Part shown: positions 1 through 5,328 of the stretch, in pieces
Layout of the letters: every line of letters starts with the position of its first letter
Position numbering within the stretch: position 1 is the stretch's first letter
Assembly: GCA_030747575.1 (NCBI GenBank)
Contig: JASLKI010000230.1
Span: 1-6,131, forward strand
Length of the DNA stretch: 6,131 nucleotides
From: Verrucomicrobiota bacterium
GTDB taxonomy: Bacteria; Verrucomicrobiota; Verrucomicrobiia; Limisphaerales; UBA1096
Direction: 5' to 3'
Program-made: the position numbers and the translations under genes
The notes under the pieces: model-generated
The model's input: the letters and a program-made list of their open reading frames with translations, nothing else
Told to the model about the DNA's origin: nothing
Database searches by the model: none

Positions 1-2
1 TC

Positions 3-161
3 GGCGGCGAAAATGTCGTCACCAGCGGCGGCCGCGTACTGGGCGTGACTGCGCTTGGCCAAGGGCTTCAAGCCGCCCGCGATCTCGCCTACGAAGCCGC
101 CGCAAAAATCCAGTTCGAAGGCGCCTTCACCCGCACCGACATCGCCGCCAAGGGGCTTTAG
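3..161 (+). CDS. purD: phosphoribosylamine-glycine ligase (GARS), C-terminal end, 5' truncated by window
   Basis: PurD joins glycine to 5-phosphoribosylamine using ATP, the second step of de novo purine synthesis, in the cytoplasm. Only the last 52 codons are present; the reading frame enters from before the window and ends at TAG (159-161). The visible peptide carries the conserved GARS C-terminal domain signature: GGRVLGVTALG, then ARDLAYEAAAKIQFEGA, then TRTDIAAKGL at the end. This matches the usual PurD ending (VTALG, AYEA, I.FEGA, R.DI). Catalytic ATP-grasp residues lie upstream and cannot be judged. The gene converges on the FG-GAP gene with a 5-bp gap and shows no functional link to it. 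One copy of the CTTGGCCAAG palindrome sits here, encoding Leu-Gly-Gln of the VTALGQG segment. The family call is recognition of a short conserved tail but is specific. Confidence 0.9.
   Translation, partial: GGENVVTSGGRVLGVTALGQGLQAARDLAYEAAAKIQFEGAFTRTDIAAKGL
54..63. repeat. CTTGGCCAAG palindrome, copy 1
   Basis: Perfect 10-mer inside purD, read as CTT-GGC-CAA (Leu-Gly-Gln). Confidence 0.85.
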
Positions 162-166
162 GGTGA
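162..166. other. 5-bp convergent intergenic gap
   Basis: Only GGTGA separates the purD stop (TAG) from the stop of the opposing FG-GAP gene (TGA on the minus strand). There is no hairpin plus T-run on either strand here, so any terminator must lie inside one of the two coding ends. Confidence 0.85.
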
Positions 167-3100
167 TCACTCGGCAGACAACTCGAGCAGCCGGGCTGGG
201 TCGGTGACTTTTTCCCCACGCTTCATTCCATTTGGCCAAGTGACCTCGACACTGCGGATGCGCCCGGCCGCCCCGAGAATTTGCGTGTCGCTGTTTCGCG
301 AATATCGCCCGGAACTGCCGCTCACCAGCCGGACCGGGCCTTTTGACCCGTCCCTGTAAACCGGCCGAAGCACCGCCCCCTGGCTGCTTACAGTGCCGCC
401 GTTAAACTTCAGTCGCACACGCAGGCCGGGTTGACCAACCGCCTTGAGGTACAGTTTCGGGCGGCCCTTGCTTTGCGCAATCAACAGGTCGGGGCGGCCG
501 TCGTCGTTCAGATCGCCCACGGCGCAGCCGCGTTGCTCGCCGAAAATCTTGATGCCGCTGCGGTGCCCGAACACGCTCGCAAACCCGCCCGCCCCGTCGC
601 CGAGCAGCAGCAGACCCTCGCCGGCATCCATCCGATAGTCCTCCACTCGCACCGCAAAAAAGTTTTGGCTGAGGAACACGTCCTCGTTTCCGTCGCCGTT
701 AAAGTCGGCCACGGTCGCGCCGTTGACTGGCGTGAGCTGAGCCTCGACCGGCAGCGGCTTGGTTTCAAATGTCCCATCGCGATTGAGCAGCAACACCGAG
801 GCGAGGTGCGACGCCTTGAGCAGCTTGGCCTCGGCCAGTTGACTGGCGAAAATTTGCTGAAGCGTCGAACTGGCGTATTGGCGGTGCGTAGGGAATTTTT
901 CACGCAAAAACGGGAACAGCAACTCGAGCGTCACCAGTTGGTGACGCGGCAACAGCCGTTGCGATGCCACGTCGAACCGCGCCTCAAGCGCATCGTAAAA
1001 ACCGTCGCCGACGATGTCGGCGTGGACAAGGTGCGGCACCCGTTTTTCACCGTGCTTGAGGTGGCTGTTCAGTCCCCAGTTGCCGGCGAGCAGGTCGAAC
1101 CGGCCGTCATTGTCAAAGTCTCCAGCGACCAGCGTCTGCCAAATGCCCGGCCGCTGGTCGAGCCCCCACGCTTTTGTCGCGTCGGTGAATTTGCCACCGT
1201 TGTTCTTGAAAATACGGATCGGCCCCCACTCGGTCGCCAGCGCCAGTTCTGGCAGAGGATCGTCGTCCAGATTAACGAACACGGCAGCGGTCACCAAGCC
1301 GATGTTCGCAAAAATAGCGGACTGTTCGGCGTCGAGTTTCAGTCCACCCGGGCCGCCGCTCAGCAACCACGACGAGGCGGGCTGCGGGAACTTGCCGGGG
1401 ATGCCGCGACCAGCGACAAACACGTCAAGATAGTCGTCGCTATCCACGTACGCCACGGCAATCGAGCCTGCGTCAGAGTGGTTGGCTGACGGCAACTCGA
1501 TCGTTTCTGGCTCAGAGGCCCCGGGCCGGAAACGTTGCAGCGACGGTGCAATCAGCTGGGGAGAATCGTGCGCGGACACCACTGCCAGTAGGCCCTGCCG
1601 ATCTGCGCCCAAGCCTAGCATGTCACCGGCGAGTGACAGGTTGAATGCCGGTTCGCTTAGCTTGGCCAATCGGCCATCAGCGGCGACCTTGTAGCCAACC
1701 ATATTTTCCCCGGCGCCATTGCCGAAAAACAGTTCGTCGGTGCCATCGCCGTCCCAGTCGAATAAAGCCACCCCGGGGCCGGACTCGGTGAGGCGGCGGG
1801 GCAGCATTGGCTGACGCAGAAAATCGTCCGACGGATGTTCGGTGTGTTCATGGTTGAGCCAGTCGCTTGCGTCGATGAACATCGGCTTCGGCTTGGCCAA
1901 GGGCGGTGACTTGGGCTGCGTGTTTTTTTCGTGAATCTCGTAGGCGTGGTTCGGCTTGGCCCCGGTGACGACGGTTCGTTTGCCGCTTGGCCAAGCGACC
2001 TCGATCGTGAGGCTTTGCGCCTGGCCGGCCGCGAAGCTCCGCAGCGGCTCGTCGCCAGCGAGGTAACGGCCGCCGGCGATCATTTCCTGCGACTGCTCAT
2101 ACGGCCCACCGCGAACGATGATGCGCGCGCCGATGCCGCGTGTATTGCCACGCGCGCCGCGCAGCGCCACCGACACACGAGGCGCGGTGGCATTGTTGCG
2201 ATAGAGCAGCGGCGGCTCGTTGAGGCAGTTCACCACCACGTCCTGGTCGCCGTCATTGTCCAAGTCGCAGAGTGAAATGCCGTGCGAGACGTTTTTCGAC
2301 TCGAAGCCCCATTCGCTGCCAGCCTCGGTAAAGCGCAGGCCACCCTCGTTTCGGAAAACCATGTTAGGGACGTTCAGCGGCGGGTACAGAAAGACTTTTT
2401 TGCGTGCCTGCGCCGCCGGCAGTTTGCCGAGCTTGGCGGTACGCTCGATGGCGTCGAGGTTCTGCGTGTCGAATGTATGGCCGTTGGCGATCAGCAAGTC
2501 CTCAAGGCCGTCGAGGTTCACGTCGAGGAATGTCGCACCCCAGGTCCACTCTGTAGCAGCGACACCGCTGAAGTTGGCTGTGTCCATGTAGCTGTTGTCA
2601 CCCCGGTTCACGAGGAGCGTGTTGCGGTGAATGATCGGCCGGTCGATCAACTCGTCGATCGGCTTGGCTAACGGATTGGTGATCATAACCTGCGTCATCT
2701 CGAGCAGGTGCGTGGGGCTCATCATGTCAGCGACGAAAAAGTCGTCGTGCCCGTCGCGGTTGATGTCGGCGAAGTCCACCGCCATCGCGAAGTAGCTGCG
2801 GTGGCGCAGCGCCATCTCGCCGATGAGGCGGAATTTGCCATCGCCCAGATTGATCCAAAACCGGTCCGGCGTCTGGAAGTCGTTGCAAACGTAAATGTCC
2901 GGCCGGCCATCCTGGTTGACATCGCGGATCATCACTGAAAGGCCAAGATCCCAGAACTCCTTCTTGATCGGTTTGCCGGTCTCGTCGAGCCAGTTGCCGC
3001 CGGTCCAGTCGACTTTGGTGAAGTTGCCGCTACCGTCGTTGAAGTAGAGGAAGTCCGGCTCGCCGACCTCGACCATGTCGCCGCCTATGATGCGGATGCG

Positions 3101-3814
3101 GTTGGCGTACCGGCCGGTGACTACCTGCTTGCCATTGATGGTGCGCACCGATACCGAGCCGCCCGAGCGCAGGACGGAGATCTCGCCGTAGTTGGCGACA
3201 TAAATATCGAGGTCGCCGTCGCCGTCCACGTCACCCATCGCCACGGACGTCGAGCCGATCTTCATCGCCTCGACGCCGGCCGCCTTGGTTCGATTCGTAA
3301 ACCGGCCGCTGCCGTCGTTGATGAAGAGCGCGTTTGGTCCGCCGCAGGAGGTGACGAACAAATCTAGATCGCCGTCACCGTCCAGATCACCGAAAGCCGC
3401 GCCGGTGCTCGAAATCCCCTGCGCGCCGACGCCGGCATCGGTGGTGATGTTTTCGAACTGCCAGTCACCTAGGTTTTTGAAAAGCCCGTTGTCGCCGTCG
3501 AGGCTGCACAGGTACAGGTCGCACAGCCCATCGCCGTCAACGTCACCGGCGGCGACGCCTGCGCCGTTGAGCAGGTTGGCGTTGATCATCCGCGCACGGG
3601 CCAGACGATTGCTGAACTCGACGCCGGTGGCCTTGGCTGAGAGCAGCGTGAAGCCAGAGGCCTGACCAACCGGCCGGTTCACCTTGGCCTCGCGGTAGTG
3701 GCCGCGATCGTGCCACTGCAGCGGCGCGGCCGAGACAGTGCGCTTGGCCAAGCCGCAAAAGATCGCGGTCAGCAAAAGGGCAAAGGCGATGTTGGAGGCG
3801 CGGCAGTCGGGCAT
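167..3814 (-). CDS. secreted double FG-GAP (VCBS) / ASPIC-UnbV repeat protein, CRTAC1-like
   Basis: This 1215-residue exported protein is predicted to form Ca-binding beta-propellers; its ligand is unknown. Residues 1-30 look like a Sec signal peptide (hydrophobic core about 9-21, likely cut near VSA-A at 29-30); no proper lipobox is seen. The body is two tandem halves. Half 1 has seven DxDxDG-type loops, starting near residues 91, 143, 195, 298, 350, 431 and 517, then an ASPIC/UnbV domain at about 547-628 (RGIGAR, GGRYLAGDEP, VAWPSGKR). A Pro/Lys-rich linker (about 629-645) leads to half 2. Half 2 has intact loops near 686, 899, 1037 and 1101, degenerate loops near 791, 850 and 933, and a second ASPIC-like domain at about 1129-1210 (GAVLRPV, VTWPNGMKR). 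Residues about 204-297 and 940-1025 are longer inserts between loops. The start is ATG with no clear Shine-Dalgarno. It lies 57 bp downstream of the transporter gene, same strand. Such proteins are often labelled 'CRTAC1' or 'RNA-binding' without experimental support. Confidence 0.93.
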   Translation of the reverse strand: MPDCRASNIAFALLLTAIFCGLAKRTVSAAPLQWHDRGHYREAKVNRPVGQASGFTLLSAKATGVEFSNRLARARMINANLLNGAGVAAGDVDGDGLCDLYLCSLDGDNGLFKNLGDWQFENITTDAGVGAQGISSTGAAFGDLDGDGDLDLFVTSCGGPNALFINDGSGRFTNRTKAAGVEAMKIGSTSVAMGDVDGDGDLDIYVANYGEISVLRSGGSVSVRTINGKQVVTGRYANRIRIIGGDMVEVGEPDFLYFNDGSGNFTKVDWTGGNWLDETGKPIKKEFWDLGLSVMIRDVNQDGRPDIYVCNDFQTPDRFWINLGDGKFRLIGEMALRHRSYFAMAVDFADINRDGHDDFFVADMMSPTHLLEMTQVMITNPLAKPIDELIDRPIIHRNTLLVNRGDNSYMDTANFSGVAATEWTWGATFLDVNLDGLEDLLIANGHTFDTQNLDAIERTAKLGKLPAAQARKKVFLYPPLNVPNMVFRNEGGLRFTEAGSEWGFESKNVSHGISLCDLDNDGDQDVVVNCLNEPPLLYRNNATAPRVSVALRGARGNTRGIGARIIVRGGPYEQSQEMIAGGRYLAGDEPLRSFAAGQAQSLTIEVAWPSGKRTVVTGAKPNHAYEIHEKNTQPKSPPLAKPKPMFIDASDWLNHEHTEHPSDDFLRQPMLPRRLTESGPGVALFDWDGDGTDELFFGNGAGENMVGYKVAADGRLAKLSEPAFNLSLAGDMLGLGADRQGLLAVVSAHDSPQLIAPSLQRFRPGASEPETIELPSANHSDAGSIAVAYVDSDDYLDVFVAGRGIPGKFPQPASSWLLSGGPGGLKLDAEQSAIFANIGLVTAAVFVNLDDDPLPELALATEWGPIRIFKNNGGKFTDATKAWGLDQRPGIWQTLVAGDFDNDGRFDLLAGNWGLNSHLKHGEKRVPHLVHADIVGDGFYDALEARFDVASQRLLPRHQLVTLELLFPFLREKFPTHRQYASSTLQQIFASQLAEAKLLKASHLASVLLLNRDGTFETKPLPVEAQLTPVNGATVADFNGDGNEDVFLSQNFFAVRVEDYRMDAGEGLLLLGDGAGGFASVFGHRSGIKIFGEQRGCAVGDLNDDGRPDLLIAQSKGRPKLYLKAVGQPGLRVRLKFNGGTVSSQGAVLRPVYRDGSKGPVRLVSGSSGRYSRNSDTQILGAAGRIRSVEVTWPNGMKRGEKVTDPARLLELSAE
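232..239. repeat. TTGGCCAA palindrome, copy 2
   Basis: Octamer core near the FG-GAP C-terminus. On the minus strand it is read TGG-CCA-A as Trp1193-Pro1194-Asn1195 of the second ASPIC-like domain, the position homologous to copy 5. It is 9 of 10 against the 10-mer consensus. Confidence 0.8.
1662..1669. repeat. TTGGCCAA palindrome, copy 3
   Basis: Octamer core in the start of FG-GAP half 2, encoding Leu716-Ala717-Lys718. The left flanking base matches the 10-mer (C); the right does not. Confidence 0.8.
1892..1901. repeat. CTTGGCCAAG palindrome, copy 4
   Basis: Perfect 10-mer in the Pro/Lys-rich linker between the two FG-GAP/ASPIC halves, encoding Leu639-Ala640-Lys641. Confidence 0.85.
1984..1997. 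repeat. CTTGGCCAAG palindrome, copy 5, extended to 14 bp
   Basis: The perfect 10-mer is extended to a 14-bp perfect palindrome, CGCTTGGCCAAGCG, the longest in the window. Read on the minus strand it encodes Trp608-Pro609-Ser610 of the first ASPIC domain. Confidence 0.85.
3742..3753. repeat. CTTGGCCAAG palindrome, copy 6, extended to 12 bp
   Basis: GCTTGGCCAAGC lies in the signal-peptide coding region of the FG-GAP gene and encodes Leu22-Ala23-Lys24, just past the hydrophobic core. Confidence 0.85.
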
Positions 3815-3871
3815 GGATCGGGCAACGGGAGAGTGAAGCGCGAACCGCCCAAGTTCAATCTCCGAGGGGCG
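3815..3871 (-). other. short intergenic spacer inside probable transporter/FG-GAP operon
   Basis: The 57-bp gap lies between the transporter stop and the FG-GAP start. It holds no terminator-like hairpin with T-run and no recognisable promoter. The only GGAG on the minus strand is too far from the ATG (over 40 nt) to be its ribosome binding site. Co-transcription of the two minus-strand genes is the simplest reading. Confidence 0.5.
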
Positions 3872-5191
3872 TCACGGCGTCTGCGGTTTGTTGTGAGACT
3901 TGGGTAGCTTGTTCCATTGTGGCAGCAGTAACAGCCCGGCGATGAGAATCGAGATGCTCAAGGCGAGGAAGATGCCATCCCAACCCCACTGCTCCTTCAC
4001 AAACCCCGGCAGCGCGCCTCCCAGCACGGCCCCAAAGGAGCCGCAACCGTTGATCATGCCGGCTGCGGTGCCTGCGCCTTTCCGGGTTCCGAAGTCCACC
4101 GCAGCGGTGCCGCTGATGAGTGAATCGGGGGCGTAAAGCAGAATCCCGATCATGAAAAACCCAGCACCCAAGGCGTATCGATTTGCCGGGAGATCGTCCA
4201 ACATGAAGAGCAACACCGACAGGCTCAGCAGACACGTCACCGCCACCGGCATGCGCCGCGAGCCAAACACCTTGTCCGTCACGATACCGGCGATTAGGAC
4301 GCTTAGTGGCCCTGCCAATTCGAACATGGTGGCGATTGCGCCATCCATGAATCCGCCCGCCTCGCCGCGCGTGCCCAGTTTCTCAGCGATGTACACCGGC
4401 CCCCAAAACAGGATCGCGTACCGGGTCGGCTTGAGGAAAAAATAAACGCCGGCCAGCATTCGCACCATCGGGTCTTTCAGCACTGAGATGACGTTGCTCC
4501 ACGATTGCCCCTCCTCGTGATCAGGCTCCTCCACGGCTTCCTTTTGCTCACCGTGATATTCCTCGATAGGCGGCAAGCCAACGTCCTCCGGCCGGTCGCG
4601 TTGGCAGAAAACGAACAGAAACCAAATGCAGAGCAACACCCCCGCTGGGACAAAAAAGGCATACTGATAACCCCATTGTGTAGCCGCCCAAGCCGCCAGT
4701 GCCGAACCCACCACACCCCCAACAGCGTAGTTGGTGCACCACATCCCCATGATGGTGCCCCTCTCCCGCTGGGAAAAAAAATTACTAACATTCTTGGTCA
4801 ACGGCGCCCAGCCCGTGGACTGGCATAGGCCCTGGATGAAGAAAAACACCCCCAACGCCAAAGGCAGCGTGGACACACCCATCGCCACGCCGGTCAAAAT
4901 CGAAATCAGCATGCCGCCCAACAGCACTTTCCGTGGGCCTACCTTGTCAGCCGTGATGCCCCAGACGAATTGGCCAATCGCATAAGCAATGAGATACCCC
5001 ATGTCGATCCACGCCATGTCGGCATCCAACAACCCCACTTCGGTTTCCTCTCCCATCCCGGTCTTGGCGATGGAGAACGACTTGCGCGTCAGATAAAACC
5101 CGGCGTAGCCCAGCCAAGTGACGGCAAACATCTGCCACCGCCACCGCTCGTACTTCGGGTCACTGCCAAGGCGCTTGAAAAGGGATTTCAT
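3872..5191 (-). CDS. MFS transporter, organophosphate:phosphate antiporter (OPA; GlpT/UhpT/UhpC-like)
   Basis: Inner-membrane transporter with about 12 hydrophobic segments. From the ATG at 5191 it is 439 residues, close to GlpT and UhpC. OPA landmarks in order: GYAGFYLTRKSFS in TM1, with Arg36 matching the phosphate-binding Arg45 of GlpT; ADKVGPRK (80-88), the MFS motif after TM2; GWAPLTK (127-133) and the SQRERG segment; an acidic central loop at about 197-231; KPTRYAILFWGP, with Arg257 matching GlpT Arg269; TDKVFGSRR (305-313), the second-half repeat of the motif; and TRKGAGTAAG followed by WGWDGIF, as at the GlpT C-terminus. Known members exchange glycerol-3-phosphate or sugar phosphates for phosphate; some are sensors (UhpC). 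The substrate here is undetermined. An upstream GTG at 5278 would add 29 residues with no hydrophobic or conserved content, so the ATG is preferred. Neither start has a Shine-Dalgarno; the ATG follows a pyrimidine-rich stretch. Confidence 0.9.
   Translation of the reverse strand: MKSLFKRLGSDPKYERWRWQMFAVTWLGYAGFYLTRKSFSIAKTGMGEETEVGLLDADMAWIDMGYLIAYAIGQFVWGITADKVGPRKVLLGGMLISILTGVAMGVSTLPLALGVFFFIQGLCQSTGWAPLTKNVSNFFSQRERGTIMGMWCTNYAVGGVVGSALAAWAATQWGYQYAFFVPAGVLLCIWFLFVFCQRDRPEDVGLPPIEEYHGEQKEAVEEPDHEEGQSWSNVISVLKDPMVRMLAGVYFFLKPTRYAILFWGPVYIAEKLGTRGEAGGFMDGAIATMFELAGPLSVLIAGIVTDKVFGSRRMPVAVTCLLSLSVLLFMLDDLPANRYALGAGFFMIGILLYAPDSLISGTAAVDFGTRKGAGTAAGMINGCGSFGAVLGGALPGFVKEQWGWDGIFLALSISILIAGLLLLPQWNKLPKSHNKPQTP
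4969..4978. repeat. ATTGGCCAAT palindrome, copy 7
   Basis: TTGGCCAA core with A/T outer bases that still pair, giving a perfect 10-bp palindrome. In the transporter it is read ATT-GGC-CAA (Ile-Gly-Gln) in TM2, just before the ADKVGPRK motif. Confidence 0.8.
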
Positions 5192-5282
5192 AAAAAGAAG
5201 CCGACTAAGCGGCAATAAGTTTGGGGCGGAGACGATGCCGACCGCCTTGGACAAGCGCAAGCCCACGGGAGACGTCACCAGA

Positions 5283-5292
5283 AATAGCTATT
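5283..5292. repeat. AT-rich 10-bp palindrome in divergent region
   Basis: AATAGCTATT is a perfect inverted repeat, AT-rich against GC-rich surroundings, lying 36 bp before the flavoprotein ATG. It could be part of a promoter or an operator half; one short palindrome is weak evidence. Confidence 0.3.
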
Positions 5293-5307
5293 GTCGCATA
5301 CGGGCCG

Positions 5308-5317
5308 CTTGGCCAAG
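5308..5317. repeat. CTTGGCCAAG palindrome, copy 8 (intergenic)
   Basis: Perfect 10-mer and the only copy outside coding sequence, ending 11 bp before the flavoprotein ATG and overlapping its candidate ribosome binding site. Confidence 0.85.
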
Positions 5318-5320
5318 GTG
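5315..5320 (+). promoter_or_regulatory. weak candidate ribosome binding site for FAD oxidoreductase
   Basis: AAGGTG ends 8 nt before the ATG at 5329 and partly matches AAGGAG. Its first bases are the 3' end of the CTTGGCCAAG palindrome. The spacing fits, but the match is imperfect. Confidence 0.3.
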
Positions 5321-5328
5321 CGCCGCCC

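Larger units (their letters stand above)
5192..5328. promoter_or_regulatory. divergent intergenic region, transporter / FAD oxidoreductase
   Basis: The 137 bp between the two divergent start codons should hold both promoters, but no convincing -35/-10 pair could be picked on either strand. It holds two perfect 10-bp palindromes, AATAGCTATT (5283-5292) and CTTGGCCAAG (5308-5317), with centres 25 bp apart, plus a one-mismatch relative, CTTGGACAAG, at 5246-5255. The part from 5192 to 5278 is also open in the transporter frame (GTG at 5276-5278, stop TAG just upstream at 5288-5290). The promoter role is inferred from gene layout only. Confidence 0.4.

Noticed and set aside
824..833. Further near-matches to the palindrome (CTTGGCCTCG at about 824 and 3683, CTTGGCCCC at about 1955, CTTGGCTAAC at about 2663)
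   Set aside because: They lack the right half of the palindrome and were not counted as copies; they may be chance or decayed sites.
431..1489. 352-codon open frame on the plus strand, antisense to the FG-GAP gene
   Set aside because: Its peptide is the antisense reading of the GC-rich Asp/Gly repeat codons (runs such as VVVQIAHG mirror Ca-loops). It has no recognisable domain, while the minus-strand frame is a clear family member over its full length.
3200..3400. Repeated GTCGCCGTC-like units suggesting a DNA tandem repeat
   Set aside because: They are the antisense of Asp-x-Asp-Gly-Asp codons of the Ca-binding loops, at irregular spacing set by the propeller repeats; they are not an independent DNA repeat or CRISPR.
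3755..3814. Lipoprotein signal in the FG-GAP protein (Cys20)
   Set aside because: The residues before Cys20 are Ala-Ile-Phe, which does not fit the lipobox, and Cys20 lies within the end of the hydrophobic core; a standard signal peptidase I site near residue 29 fits better.
5192..5278. GTG-started 29-residue N-terminal extension of the transporter
   Set aside because: No Shine-Dalgarno, no conserved content, it would crowd the divergent promoter, and the ATG form already has the normal OPA length.
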